Part shown: piece by piece, positions 1-9,183 of the stretch
Position numbering within the stretch: the first letter of the stretch is position 1
Layout: every line of letters begins with the position of its first letter
Source of the DNA: Pseudomonas deceptionensis
GTDB taxonomy: Bacteria; Pseudomonadota; Gammaproteobacteria; Pseudomonadales; Pseudomonadaceae
Direction of reading: 5' to 3'
Assembly: GCF_900106095.1 (NCBI RefSeq)
Contig: NZ_FNUD01000002.1
Location: 3,803,501 to 3,867,500, forward strand
Length of the DNA stretch: 64,000 nt
Program-made: the position numbers and the translations under genes
The notes under the pieces: model-generated
Database searches by the model: none
The model's input: the letters and a program-made list of their open reading frames with translations, nothing else
Told to the model about the DNA's origin: nothing

Positions 1-330
1 GCTTTCAATTCCGGACTTGGCGAAGGTATTGCCTTTGGCAATCTTGTCCAGGGTCTGCATGGCGGCATTGATATTGGCCGCTGGCTTGCCTATCAGCATC
101 GGGGCCAGATGCGCATCGATGTTGGCCTTGATGCTTTCCGGGCTCTCGTACCCGTAGGCCAGGCCACCGATGGTGGTGGCTTCGCCGATGCCTTCAATAC
201 CGTCGCTACAACGCAGGCGCAGGATCACCAGGGTCTGCTTGCGCATGGTGTGCATCGCCAGCGTGTGCGGACGGATGGTGGGCAGGTCGACGATCTGGGT
301 CGTCAGGCTTTCAATCAGGACTTGGTTCAT
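1..330 (-). CDS. catB: Muconate cycloisomerase, N-terminal part (runs off the left edge)
   Basis: Reading the minus strand from the ATG at 328-330 gives MNQVLIESLTTQIVDLPTIR and continues open to base 1 (110 codons). The N-terminus (two-strand start, RPHTLAMHTMRKQT, IEGIGEATTIGGLAYG) is that of CatB, the enolase-superfamily enzyme that cycloisomerises cis,cis-muconate to muconolactone in the catechol branch of the beta-ketoadipate pathway. The catalytic part lies outside the window. It follows benD by 35 bases in the same direction, so benABCD and catB may be read through together: benzoate is turned to catechol, and CatB acts two steps later (catA and catC are not in view). The identification is confident; the end is not visible. 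Confidence 0.9.
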   Translation of the reverse strand, partial: MNQVLIESLTTQIVDLPTIRPHTLAMHTMRKQTLVILRLRCSDGIEGIGEATTIGGLAYGYESPESIKANIDAHLAPMLIGKPAANINAAMQTLDKIAKGNTFAKSGIES

Positions 331-365
331 TTGAGTGTTCCCGTCAGGTACTTGATACCGGCCCT

Positions 366-1127
366 TCAGCCGAGGTCGCCGCCGCCGACCGGCAGGGTTA
401 CGCCGGTGATATAGGAGGCTTCGTCGCTGGCCAGAAACAGGATCGCGCCGACCTGTTCATCCAGGCTGGCGTAGCGTTTCATCAGGCTGCTGTCCAGGGT
501 CTGGTCGACGATTTGCTGGTACCAGACTTTCTCGTCCGGCGTCGGCTGGGCTTCATTGCGCGCAATCCGGCGCGGCGGTGCCTCGGTACCGCCCGGTGCG
601 GTGGCGTTGACCCGAATGCCGCGCTCGGCGTTCTCGAACGCCAGGCAGGCGGTCAGTGCATTCACCCCGCCCTTGGCCGCGCCGTAAGGCACACGGTTGA
701 CACTGCGGGTGGCGATTGAAGACACGTTCACGATCGCGCCATGGCCCTGTTCCAGCATGTAGGGCAGCGCCGCATGGCAGCACCACAGGGTGGGGAACAG
801 CGAACGGCGCACTTCGGCCTCGATTTCTTCGACCTGGTAGTGCTCGAACGGCTTGGCCCAAATGGTGCCGCCCACGTTATTGATCAGAATGTCGAGACGG
901 CCGAAGGTTTTTACCGCCTCAGCCATCACCCGAGCGCAGTCGGTGTATTGCTCAAGGTCGGCCGTCAGGGTCAGCACGCCCTCGCCCTGCAGCTCGAAAA
1001 CCAGCTCGGAACGGTCCACCGCAATGACGCGTGCGCCTTCAGCCAGCAAGCGTTCACACACACGGCGGCCAATGCCTTGGGCTGCGCCGGTGACCAGCGC
1101 GACCTTGTTGTCGAATCTGTTGTTCAT
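366..1127 (-). CDS. benD: Benzoate cis-diol dehydrogenase (1,6-dihydroxycyclohexa-2,4-diene-1-carboxylate dehydrogenase)
   Basis: A 253-residue classical short-chain dehydrogenase. The NAD-binding TGAAQGIG is at residues 13-20, NNVGG near 83, and the catalytic Ser136/137, Tyr148 and Lys152 (YGAAK) are present. It oxidises and decarboxylates the benzoate cis-diol to catechol with NAD+ in the cytoplasm. Its place as fourth gene of benABCD, 22 bases after benC, decides the substrate. The start ATG has GAGG about six bases upstream. Length and motifs are normal for the family. Confidence 0.92.
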   Translation of the reverse strand: MNNRFDNKVALVTGAAQGIGRRVCERLLAEGARVIAVDRSELVFELQGEGVLTLTADLEQYTDCARVMAEAVKTFGRLDILINNVGGTIWAKPFEHYQVEEIEAEVRRSLFPTLWCCHAALPYMLEQGHGAIVNVSSIATRSVNRVPYGAAKGGVNALTACLAFENAERGIRVNATAPGGTEAPPRRIARNEAQPTPDEKVWYQQIVDQTLDSSLMKRYASLDEQVGAILFLASDEASYITGVTLPVGGGDLG

Positions 1128-1149
1128 GGCAACCTCGTCTAAAAAGGAA

Positions 1150-2160
1150 TCAAGCGGCAGCGGCGAATTTTTCGTAGTAGAAATTGGCCGGTGTTATGCC
1201 TTGCTCGCGGATATAGAGGTTGACCGCCTCAACCATCGGCGGAGGGCCGCACAGGTACACGTCGACATCGCCCTGGTTCAGATGGCATGGCTCGATGTGC
1301 TGGGTGACATAGCCCTTGAGCGGGTGCTGGCTCTGCGGGTTGGCCACGCAGGCACTGAAGCTGAAATTGGCAATGCGGGCGCTCAAGGCCTGCAGGCGAT
1401 CCAGCTCAACCAGATCAAAGTCGTTGCTCACGCCATAGATCAGATGCACCGGGTGCGGGCTGCCCTGCTCGGCGATTTTTTCCAGCATCGCGGTAAACGG
1501 TGCCAGCCCCGTGCCCCCGGCCAGCAGCAACAGCGGGCGCTGGATCTGGCGCAGATAGAAGCTGCCCAGCGGCCCGGCCAGGGTCATGCTGTCGCCTGCC
1601 TTGGCAATGCCGGTCAAGAAGCTGCTCATCAACCCGCCCGGCACATTGCGAATCAGAAAGCTGACCTCGCCATCCTTTTGCAGCGTGCTGAAAGAATAGG
1701 CCCGCGACTGGTCGCTGCCCGGCACGTTCAAGTTGACGTACTGACCCGGCAAAAAGGCCAGGCTGCTCAGGGACTCGCCCTTGATCGACAGCGCGATCGT
1801 GCTCTCGGACAGCTGGCGCACATCACTGATGCTCGCTTCAAAACTGGCCTGCTGGGTCTTGCACACCGTCGAAGAAGCCGGCACACGCAATACACAGTCG
1901 CTGGCGGCGCGCATCTGGCAGGTCAGCACGTAGCCCTGCGCAACTTCATCTTCGCTCAGCGCATCTTCGATGTATTCGTCGCCCAGCTCGTAGCTTCCGG
2001 CTTCGGCAAAGCACTTGCAGGTGCCACAGGCACCGTCGCGGCAGTCCAGCGGGATATTGATGCCCTGACGGTAAGCCGCATCGGCGACGGTTTCCTGGCC
2101 GTTGGCTTCGATAAAACGGGTAACCCCGTCTTCGAAATTGAGCGCAATTTGAAAGCTCAT
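1150..2160 (-). CDS. benC: Benzoate 1,2-dioxygenase electron-transfer reductase
   Basis: A 336-residue reductase that passes electrons from NADH through FAD and a plant-type [2Fe-2S] cluster to the BenAB oxygenase. Cluster ligands are Cys40, Cys45, Cys48 and Cys81. The flavin-binding RAYSFS motif follows near residue 180, then the NAD domain (LLAGGTGLAPF) and the C-terminal YLCGPPPM motif. The start at 2160 (MSFQIAL) is preferred over an in-frame start six codons upstream because GAGG sits seven bases before it. The gene lies in benABCD between benB and benD. Confidence 0.92.
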   Translation of the reverse strand: MSFQIALNFEDGVTRFIEANGQETVADAAYRQGINIPLDCRDGACGTCKCFAEAGSYELGDEYIEDALSEDEVAQGYVLTCQMRAASDCVLRVPASSTVCKTQQASFEASISDVRQLSESTIALSIKGESLSSLAFLPGQYVNLNVPGSDQSRAYSFSTLQKDGEVSFLIRNVPGGLMSSFLTGIAKAGDSMTLAGPLGSFYLRQIQRPLLLLAGGTGLAPFTAMLEKIAEQGSPHPVHLIYGVSNDFDLVELDRLQALSARIANFSFSACVANPQSQHPLKGYVTQHIEPCHLNQGDVDVYLCGPPPMVEAVNLYIREQGITPANFYYEKFAAAA

Positions 2161-2229
2161 AATGTACCTCGCAGGCAATGCCGGACCCGGGTGCCCGCAG
2201 GCACCTTCAAGTACGCATCACAGCGTTGA

Positions 2230-2718
2230 TCAGATGTGGTAGATGTCGATGACCTGACGCACGTAGTCGTTCTTGAGCACTACTTTTTTGGCCTTGATCA
2301 GCGGCTGGGGGCCGCGCAGGTCGAGGGTGTAAAAGCTGGTGCCGAAGTAGCTGTCGGTGGTCTTGTAGCGAAAGCTCAGGGTGTGCCAGTTGAAACGCAC
2401 GCGGCACAGCCCGTCGGCCTCGTCGACGATCTCGATATTGCTCAGGTTGTGCGAGGTACGAGTGTCGGGCATGGTCGCACTGGAGCGCTCGGTCTTGATC
2501 CGGAACACCCGGTCTTCCAGGCCGCCACGGCTGCCGTACCAGATCAGCGAAATTTCGCTTTGCGGGTCTTCGGTCAGGGTGTCGTTGTCGTCCCAGCACG
2601 GCATCCAGAAGCTCGCATCGGCGGCGTACAGTTCCAGCCATTGATCCCACTGGCCGTCGTCCAGGTAACGCGCTTCGCGATACAAAAACTCGCACACCAC
2701 TCCATAGAGGCTGTTCAT
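2230..2718 (-). CDS. benB: Benzoate 1,2-dioxygenase small (beta) subunit
   Basis: A 162-residue ring-hydroxylating dioxygenase beta subunit with the cystatin-like fold (LYREARYLDDGQWDQWLELY near the start). It has no metal ligands and gives structure to the alpha3beta3 oxygenase. The ATG overlaps the benA stop by one base (TAATG), which implies translational coupling and equimolar production with BenA. Length and order match other pseudomonad ben operons. Confidence 0.93.
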   Translation of the reverse strand: MNSLYGVVCEFLYREARYLDDGQWDQWLELYAADASFWMPCWDDNDTLTEDPQSEISLIWYGSRGGLEDRVFRIKTERSSATMPDTRTSHNLSNIEIVDEADGLCRVRFNWHTLSFRYKTTDSYFGTSFYTLDLRGPQPLIKAKKVVLKNDYVRQVIDIYHI

Positions 2719-4073
2719 TACACGGCCTCCAGCGGGATCAGCTCAGGTTCGCACGCCGAGGCCTTGAGCATGGTTTGCTGCCAGTACTTGTGTTGCAGCA
2801 CAAACAGGCCTTCGTCTTCGGTACGAACACCGGACAGCAAGGGCTTGAGGTCGATTTCTTCGGCGCCGGCATCGGCACCTTCAATCCAGTGCTCGGCACC
2901 GCGTGACATATCGTTCCAGCCACGACCTGCGCCGTAACCGGTCTGGCAGGAGCGGAACTCTTCCAGGTCATCCGGGGTGGCCATGCCGCTGACATTGAAG
3001 AAGTCTTCGTACTGGCGGATACGTTTTGTGCGCGCCTCACTGCTCTCGCCCTTGGGGGCGATGCAGTAAATGGTGATCTCGGTCTTGTCGACGGAAATGG
3101 GCCGGGCGATGCGGATTTGCGAACTGAACTGATCCATCAGGTAGACGTTGGGGTACAGGCACAGGTTGCGCGAGTTTTCGATCATCCAGTCGGCGCGGGC
3201 CTTACCGAAGTCGCGGGACAGCTCGTCGCGGCGCTCGTAGGCCGGGCGATCCTCGGGGTTGGCCCAGCGGGTCCAGAGCAGCAGATGGCCGTGCTCAAAG
3301 GAATAGAAACCGCCACCGCTCTTGGCCCAGCTACCGGCGCTCATGGTTTTGATTTCTTCGCCGGCTTCACGCAGGGTGCGCTGGTTTTGCGTGGCAGCGT
3401 AGTTCCAGTGCACGGAACTGACGTGGTAGCCATCGGCACCGTTTTCGGCGGCGAGCTTCCAGTTGCCTTCGAAAATATAGGAACTGGCGCCGCGCAGTAC
3501 TTCCAGGCCATCGGCGGACTGGTCGACGATCATGTCGATGATCTTGGCCGACTCACCCAAGTGTTCTGCCAGGGATTTGACGTCGGGGTTGAGGCTGCCA
3601 AACAAAAAGCCGCGATAGGACTCGAAACGGGCAACTTTGGTCAGGTCGTGGGAGCCTTCACAATTGAAACCTTCGGGGTAGCCGGCCGCGCTCGGGTCCT
3701 TGACCTTGAGCAACTTGCCGCTGTTATTGAAGGTCCAGCCGTGGAACGGGCAGGTGTAGCTGGCCCGGTTGCCGGTCTTGTGCCGGCACAGCATGGCGCC
3801 GCGATGGCTGCAGGCGTTGAGGAAAGCATTGAGTTCACCGGCCTTGTTGCGCGCGATGAAGATCGGCTGGCGCCCTATGGTGGTGGTCAGAAAATCGTTG
3901 ACGTTGGGGATCTGGCTCTCGTGTGCGAGGTAGATCCAGTTACCCTCGAAAATATGGGTCATTTCGAGTTCGAAGAGATCAGGGTCGGTGAACATCTCGC
4001 GCTTGCAGCGATAGATGCCCTTCTCCTTGTCGTCTTCAAGCATGGCATTCAAGTAATCGATTCCCAGGGACAT
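2718..4073 (-). CDS. benA: Benzoate 1,2-dioxygenase large (alpha) subunit
   Basis: The 451-residue catalytic subunit. Rieske [2Fe-2S] ligands are Cys88, His90, Cys108 and His111 (CSHRG ... CPFHGW). The mononuclear iron ligands His217 and His222 lie in GYHVSSVHW, with the bridging Asp just before them. The enzyme dihydroxylates benzoate at C1/C2 using O2 and electrons from BenC. It is the first gene of the ben operon, and two BenR-type half-sites lie 64-99 bases upstream of its ATG, so benzoate/BenR induction is expected. Nothing is missing. Confidence 0.95.
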   Translation of the reverse strand: MSLGIDYLNAMLEDDKEKGIYRCKREMFTDPDLFELEMTHIFEGNWIYLAHESQIPNVNDFLTTTIGRQPIFIARNKAGELNAFLNACSHRGAMLCRHKTGNRASYTCPFHGWTFNNSGKLLKVKDPSAAGYPEGFNCEGSHDLTKVARFESYRGFLFGSLNPDVKSLAEHLGESAKIIDMIVDQSADGLEVLRGASSYIFEGNWKLAAENGADGYHVSSVHWNYAATQNQRTLREAGEEIKTMSAGSWAKSGGGFYSFEHGHLLLWTRWANPEDRPAYERRDELSRDFGKARADWMIENSRNLCLYPNVYLMDQFSSQIRIARPISVDKTEITIYCIAPKGESSEARTKRIRQYEDFFNVSGMATPDDLEEFRSCQTGYGAGRGWNDMSRGAEHWIEGADAGAEEIDLKPLLSGVRTEDEGLFVLQHKYWQQTMLKASACEPELIPLEAV

Positions 4074-4136
4074 GGCCGGGGCCTCCGTTGTTATTATCCA
4101 GGCCGGGTCAGGTTAGGGAATCGATTCAAGGCGCAA

Positions 4137-4172
4137 TATCCGTTTACTGCGGATCGTTATCCGATTAGTGCG
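4137..4172 (-). promoter_or_regulatory. BenR/XylS-type operator: two direct repeats upstream of benA
   Basis: On the minus strand the sequence reads CGCA-N6-GGATA, six bases, CGCA-N6-GGATA (4158-4172 then 4137-4151). The XylS/BenR half-site is known as TGCA-N6-GGNTA, arranged as two direct repeats 21 bases apart. Here the period is exactly 21 and only the first base differs. The benA-proximal repeat ends 63 bases before the benA ATG, where a regulator would overlap the -35 region. Confidence 0.75.
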
Positions 4173-4191
4173 CCAAGGGGATGTTTCAATC

Positions 4192-4242
4192 GTGGGAGCG
4201 AGCCTGCTCGCGAAGCGCATTCGCGAGCAGGCTCGCCCCCAC
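4192..4242. repeat. REP-type palindrome between benA and benR
   Basis: Inverted arms at 4192-4214 and 4220-4242 match over 23 bases with one mismatch around a five-base loop. The arm begins GTGGGAGCGAGCC, the common repetitive extragenic palindrome of pseudomonads. It sits just downstream of the benR stop on the minus strand and may protect the benR mRNA end or insulate benR from benA. A shorter piece of the same family is visible near 6761-6786. Confidence 0.7.
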
Positions 4243-4259
4243 AGTGGGGAGGGGGTGTT

Positions 4260-5240
4260 TCAATGCCGGCGTTTGAGGGTGCTTGAGGGCAGCTCGCCGA
4301 ACTGCAAGCGATAGCTTTCGGAGAAGCGCCCCAAATGCAAAAAGCCGTAATCAAGCGCCAGTTCGGTCAGGCTGCGCACCGTGCAACTCGGGTCGTTCAG
4401 GCAGGCGTGGACACGCGCAAGCTTGCGTTGGCGGATGTACTGCAAAGGCGTAACGCCCAGCTGGCGCTCGAACAGGGTGTACAGCGAACGCTGGCTCATG
4501 CACGCCTGTACGGCCAGGTCTTCACCGCTCAGCTCCTGCTTCAGGTTGCGCTCGATGTAGTCGAGGATGCGCTCGATTCCGGCATGGGGTGATGCAAGGT
4601 TTTCACGGCTGATATTGGTCTGCATCAGGGTCAGCAGCTTGCTGCCGACAATCTGCGTGTAGTGCTCCTGCACCCGCAGCAGCGGGTCGCTGGCCTCGGA
4701 CTCCTGGCAAACCATGCCCAGCAAACCGAGAAACCCTTCCAGTTCATCGAGCCGGTAGTGATTGCGCACAAAGCGCACGCCGCCCGCAGGCCGCTGCCAG
4801 CGCTGTTCGTCGCAGATCGATTCGAGCACGTGGACCGGCAGCTTGAGGATGAACTTTTCGCAGTCCTGCGAGTAGGTCAGGTCGACCGGGTCGTCCGGGT
4901 TGATCAGCAGCAGCTCGCCCGGCACCAGATGGTGCTCCCGGCTCGGGCCACGCCACAGGCAATTGCCGCTCAACAGCACTTGCAAGTGGAAGATGGTTTC
5001 CAGCGCAGGCGAAGTCACCCGCACACTGCCGCCATAACTGATACGGCACAGATCGAGCTCGGCGAATTTTCGGTGATTGAGGCTGGCCAGCGGCCGGGTG
5101 GTTCTGGAGAGGCCGATACAGTGCTGGCCGACATGCTGGTTAACATAATCGGATACAGCATGAGGGTCTGCGTGTCGGAACACGCTACTGCGCTCGCTCA
5201 GCAGGCGGCTATCCATCGGCAAGGTACTCGGTGTTGTCAT
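4260..5240 (-). CDS. benR: BenR, AraC/XylS-family activator of the ben operon
   Basis: About 326 residues. The N-terminal half is an AraC_binding_2-type effector domain (LNHRKFAELDLCRISYGGSVRVTSP); the C-terminal half has two helix-turn-helix motifs (SGEDLAVQACMSQRSLYTLFERQLG and RSLTELALDYGFLHLGRFSESY). The sequence is very close to remembered BenR proteins, which activate benA in response to benzoate. The start is uncertain: ATG at 5240 is used; ATG at 5216 (MDSRLLSERSS) matches the usual N-terminus and neither has a clear ribosome site. The gene lies upstream of benA on the same strand. Confidence 0.88.
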   Translation of the reverse strand: MTTPSTLPMDSRLLSERSSVFRHADPHAVSDYVNQHVGQHCIGLSRTTRPLASLNHRKFAELDLCRISYGGSVRVTSPALETIFHLQVLLSGNCLWRGPSREHHLVPGELLLINPDDPVDLTYSQDCEKFILKLPVHVLESICDEQRWQRPAGGVRFVRNHYRLDELEGFLGLLGMVCQESEASDPLLRVQEHYTQIVGSKLLTLMQTNISRENLASPHAGIERILDYIERNLKQELSGEDLAVQACMSQRSLYTLFERQLGVTPLQYIRQRKLARVHACLNDPSCTVRSLTELALDYGFLHLGRFSESYRLQFGELPSSTLKRRH

Positions 5241-5404
5241 TATTATGGTTGTCACGTGCAGCAGAGTAGGCACGGTCACAGGGGCAGATCAATTGGACTC
5301 CTGGCTAATGTCCGGTAATCGAACACTTTTAGCTGGCCGGGTGCGCCACACCGGCGTGAGACGACATAACCTGTGCGGCTTAAAACAACACACCGAGAAC
5401 AACA

Positions 5405-6742
5405 ATGTTCGCTCGTCTACGCCCTGCCCCCTTGTACCTCGCGCTATTGAGCGCACTGACTGCCACCACGAGCCAGGCGGGTGACCTGAGCTGGGTCGAC
5501 CCCGCCGTTGCCTCGGTCAATGCCCAGGTGATCTCGCTGCGCAACACCATTCACCAGAACCCAGAAATGGGCAATCAGGAATTCAAGACCGCAGCCCTGG
5601 TCGCCGACCAGCTCAAGAGCCTGGGCTTGCAAGTGCGAACCCAAGTGGGCAAAACAGGCGTGGTTGCCGTGCTCAAGGGCGGCCTGCCGGGCCCGGTGAT
5701 GGCCCTGCGCGCCGACATGGACGCGCTCCCCGTCAAGGAAATGACCGGCCTGCCCTATGCCAGCCAGGCTACCGGCATCCGCCTGGGCAAGACCGTGCCG
5801 GTGATGCATGCCTGCGGCCATGACACCCATACCGCCATGCTGCTGGGCGCAGCCAAAGTCCTCGCCGAGCACCGCGATCAGGTGGCAGGTACCGTGGTGT
5901 TCCTGTTCCAGCCCGCTGAAGAAGGTGCGGCGGACGTGGACGAATTCGAAGCCGACACCCTGATTGGCGCGCAGGCGATGATCCGCGACGGCGCCCTGGA
6001 TTCGCCCAAGGTCGAGGCCATCTTCGGCGTGCACGTGATGGCGGGCTATCCAACCGGCCACTTGTATTACAAGGCCGGTACGGTGCTCAACAGCAGCGAC
6101 GGTTTTCGCATCATCGTCAAAGGCAAGCAGACCCACGGCTCGGCACCCTGGAGCGGGGTTGACCCGGTGGTGGCCAGCGCAGGCATCATCAACGGCCTGC
6201 AAACCCTGGTCAGTCGGCGCGCCGACCAGACCCAGGGCATGGGCGTGATCAGCGTTGGTACTATCAATGCAGGTTCAGCGGCCAACATCATTCCCGAAAC
6301 CGTGGAAATGACCGGCACCATCCGCAGTAACAGCGCGCAGGTACGCGACACCCTGCTGAAGAAAATGCCGCCACTGGTGCAAGGCATCGCCAGTGCCTAT
6401 GAGACCGAAGCCAACCTGCTACTGGTCAACCATGCCCCGGTTACCACCAACGACCCGCAACTGACCGCAGCCATGGTCCCGGCGCTTGAACTGGCGGCGC
6501 CGGGCAAGGTGCAACGACTGGAATCATCCCTGTCGCCAAGCGAAGACTTCTCGTATTACGCCGAGAAGGTGCCGGGCCTGTTCGTCTTTTTGGGGGCCAC
6601 GCCTGAAGGGCAGGACATGAGCAAAGCAGCGAATAACCACAGCCCCTACTTCACCGTCGACGATAAAACCCTGGCCACGGGCGTGAAGGCCCATGTGCAA
6701 TTTGTGATGAATTATCCGGGGCGGGCGGGCCACGGCCTCTGA
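5405..6742 (+). CDS. Secreted M20D-family amidohydrolase (hippuricase / N-acyl amino acid hydrolase type)
   Basis: A 445-residue protein with a signal peptide (hydrophobic stretch 8-22, cleavage likely after SQA near residue 25), so probably periplasmic. Metal-ligand motifs of the M20D family are clear: Cys137-Gly-His139-Asp140-x-His142, Glu172-Glu173, and a C-terminal NNHSPYF histidine. The family hydrolyses N-acyl amino acids such as hippurate or indole-acetyl conjugates, or amino-acid amides. The gene starts 164 bases from the divergent benR. Hippurate hydrolysis to benzoate plus glycine would suit the location, but this is inference; the substrate cannot be read from sequence. Confidence 0.75.
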   Translation: MFARLRPAPLYLALLSALTATTSQAGDLSWVDPAVASVNAQVISLRNTIHQNPEMGNQEFKTAALVADQLKSLGLQVRTQVGKTGVVAVLKGGLPGPVMALRADMDALPVKEMTGLPYASQATGIRLGKTVPVMHACGHDTHTAMLLGAAKVLAEHRDQVAGTVVFLFQPAEEGAADVDEFEADTLIGAQAMIRDGALDSPKVEAIFGVHVMAGYPTGHLYYKAGTVLNSSDGFRIIVKGKQTHGSAPWSGVDPVVASAGIINGLQTLVSRRADQTQGMGVISVGTINAGSAANIIPETVEMTGTIRSNSAQVRDTLLKKMPPLVQGIASAYETEANLLLVNHAPVTTNDPQLTAAMVPALELAAPGKVQRLESSLSPSEDFSYYAEKVPGLFVFLGATPEGQDMSKAANNHSPYFTVDDKTLATGVKAHVQFVMNYPGRAGHGL

Positions 6743-7152
6743 GGTCATTTGATTGAATCAGAGGGAGCGGGCTGCTCGCGGTGCAGACGACGTGGTACTT
6801 CAGCCGAAATCTGCGCCATCTATCCGATATCAATTTGACATCTATTTGGCACGAACTAAGGTTCAGTGACTAAGGAATCTGGACAGTTGCAAGGATGAAC
6901 ACTCGTATCCGACTGTTTTCGGCGTACCGGGGCTGACCTTCCCATGACGCCGCTCTTTCCCCCCCCTTTCGTATTCCAACAGGCAGCCTGCCCGGGCTGT
7001 TGTTATGCCTCATACATTACGCACTGACGTTCCGGCCAAATATGTCTGGTAACGCTGTATTGGCTCCTGTCGTCTTGCGGTGACCTGCAAGCAAACCCCA
7101 ACGCCTGTGTATGGGCTGCGGGACTATGGAAGGCAAGACAAGGAGAGCAGTA
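6743..7152. other. Intergenic stretch before the LodA-like gene
   Basis: There are 410 bases without a convincing gene. It holds a decayed REP-like piece (about 6761-6786) and a TTGACA at 6835-6840 with no good -10 box at the right distance. Short reading frames on either strand lack ribosome sites and family features. Confidence 0.5.
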
Positions 7153-9183
7153 ATGAAGTATGTAATCGGTCCCAGTATCGGTATTGCCCGCGTGGGCAAC
7201 AGCCTGACTGACTTTTATCTGGCCCCGGAGCAATTGGGCGGCAGACCATTGGTCTGCAGCCCACAGGGAGATCAAGTGCGGGATAAGATGCACCCCGTGT
7301 ATGTTAGCCAGTACAAGGACGGGATGGGCTGCGTCAAGCGTCAGGCCGCGCGTTTCTGCCTGTTTGCGGTGGCGGATGATGGCTACAGCCATGAGGTGAC
7401 ACTCGACGATCCCGCGATTGCCGGCATGGAGTGGACGGTTCACCTGGCCAACAAAAAAGCTGCTTGGTACACCTTCAGCGAATTGCAGGGCAACCTGCTG
7501 CTGGGGGCTCTCAACAGCTACGAGGCCTGTAAAGTGCCGTTGCGCAACAGCAGCGTTGCGCAGCCACAGCGACAAAGCGAGTTGCTGATCGATCCAGGTC
7601 CGCGAACTGTGTCCGGGGCCCGGCAGCCCAAGCTGGAGTTCGCACGCGACAACATCCCCAAGGACTATCCTCACGGCTCGTTTCCAACGTACAACAAAAG
7701 CAATAACGGTAACCCGGGCCAGGGCCTGGCCATCGATACGTTGGGGGCAATCCTTACCGACAGTCAGGGCCGGTTGCTGGTACTGGGGGGTTACGGCAAT
7801 GCCGGGGGCGATCTGCCCATCACCAGTTTTGCCGGGGCCGACAGTTGGCATGACGACATCTCTGATGGCCCGGTTACCTGCAAGGTGACTTTCAAGAACG
7901 GCAGCGCCCCGCAAATCCTCAGGGCCTGGTGTGTGGTGGCTTCACCCAAGTTTGCACCTGAGTTGCAGAACATTGTCACGCTGGATGATGTGGCCTTCGA
8001 TGTAGGCGTGCGGGAGTTGAACCTGGACCCGCAAATGTACAGCCAGGGCCAGTACAACACTGATTACATCGCCAACTATCAGCGCGATATTGAACCGATT
8101 ATCAAGCGCCCGGCGGGTTACCGTTGGGTTGCTGCGATTCCGGCACTCAACAGCTTCTCGCCTGCGCCTTTCGATGCGACTGACGCTAGCGATAAATCCC
8201 TCAGCCACCGCAAGGCCTATTTCAGCCTGTTCCGCAAGCCGGGCGAAAACGGTTTTACCGGCGGGCAAACCGCCGTGCTGTTCGACAAGGACAGCAATGC
8301 CCCGCTGATGCCACTCAATTCAGGTTCCAACTCTGTCAGCAATGAGGTGCTGGACAAGTTCCTGACATTGACCCGTACCCAGTACTTTCTGTTGAGCCAG
8401 TGGGCTGCCGGGAAATTTGACAACCGTGAATGCGAGGCCGTGTCGCCGGTCGTCACGCTGGACCGCGCCAGTATCGGCAACTGCGTGGGCGGGCCGTTCT
8501 GTCCTGGCATTGAGGTCACGTGGAGCCTTTACAGCAAGGAACTCTATGAAGCGCCTTATCGGATCAAGCACAGGCACGATGCAGACTTCTACCGCCAGCA
8601 TGGCCTGGACCCGAACGAAAACGAAACAGACCCACTGGCCACCTTCCAGGGTTGCGAACCCGGAGACTTGACCAAGCGCATGGCCACGCCCTGGCAGTCG
8701 GACTTCTACCAGTGCACCGTGCAGAACATCAACTTCACAGACCCGCAAACCAACAAGGCCGACGGCATTCCCAAAGCACCGGCGTACTACGCCTACTGGT
8801 GGCCACCACAAAGCCCGTGGAACGTTATCCCCGGCAATCTCTCGGCACAGGCTCAGGAACAGGCTGGCATACCTGCGGGCATGCAGTCGATCTACAACAG
8901 GGGCATCAACAGCTTCTCGGAGATGATCCAGGCCTGGCATTACCTGGGGTTCATTACCAATGAAGTGACAGGGCCTTATCGCGACCTGTTCCCCAACTTC
9001 GTGGAGACCGAGCGCAACAACGAGCGTTTCATCAGTGCCAGTGTGGCGGTGGCTAGTGCGGCCAACGTGGTGAGCGGTGCTGACGTCAACTTCTTCAACA
9101 CCTGGTATCTGGCGCCTGATCCGCAGCGTGAGAAAATCCAGGTCTTCGGGGCCATGTCGGCGCGAGGTCATATTGGCCGCTAG
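7153..9183 (+). CDS. LodA-like quinoprotein (CTQ-dependent amino-acid oxidase family)
   Basis: A 676-residue protein beginning MKYVIGPSIGIARVGNS, the N-terminal signature of LodA (lysine epsilon-oxidase) and GoxA (glycine oxidase). The family uses a self-derived cysteine tryptophylquinone made from one Cys and one Trp. Candidate residues are Cys521 in PWQSDFYQC and a Trp of the WWPP motif at 549-550; the exact partner needs alignment. Oxidative deamination by this family yields H2O2. There is no signal peptide, as in LodA. Start 7153 is chosen because AAGGAG lies seven bases upstream; an ATG 42 bases earlier lacks one. The next gene overlaps and encodes the flavoprotein partner. Substrate unknown. 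Confidence 0.8.
   Translation: MKYVIGPSIGIARVGNSLTDFYLAPEQLGGRPLVCSPQGDQVRDKMHPVYVSQYKDGMGCVKRQAARFCLFAVADDGYSHEVTLDDPAIAGMEWTVHLANKKAAWYTFSELQGNLLLGALNSYEACKVPLRNSSVAQPQRQSELLIDPGPRTVSGARQPKLEFARDNIPKDYPHGSFPTYNKSNNGNPGQGLAIDTLGAILTDSQGRLLVLGGYGNAGGDLPITSFAGADSWHDDISDGPVTCKVTFKNGSAPQILRAWCVVASPKFAPELQNIVTLDDVAFDVGVRELNLDPQMYSQGQYNTDYIANYQRDIEPIIKRPAGYRWVAAIPALNSFSPAPFDATDASDKSLSHRKAYFSLFRKPGENGFTGGQTAVLFDKDSNAPLMPLNSGSNSVSNEVLDKFLTLTRTQYFLLSQWAAGKFDNRECEAVSPVVTLDRASIGNCVGGPFCPGIEVTWSLYSKELYEAPYRIKHRHDADFYRQHGLDPNENETDPLATFQGCEPGDLTKRMATPWQSDFYQCTVQNINFTDPQTNKADGIPKAPAYYAYWWPPQSPWNVIPGNLSAQAQEQAGIPAGMQSIYNRGINSFSEMIQAWHYLGFITNEVTGPYRDLFPNFVETERNNERFISASVAVASAANVVSGADVNFFNTWYLAPDPQREKIQVFGAMSARGHIGR

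Noticed and set aside
6835..6865. TTGACA and TGGCAC near the LodA-like gene, resembling sigma70 -35 and sigma54 -24 elements
   Set aside because: No matching -10 at 16-18 bases, and no GC element at the sigma54 -12 position; the spacing does not fit either promoter type.
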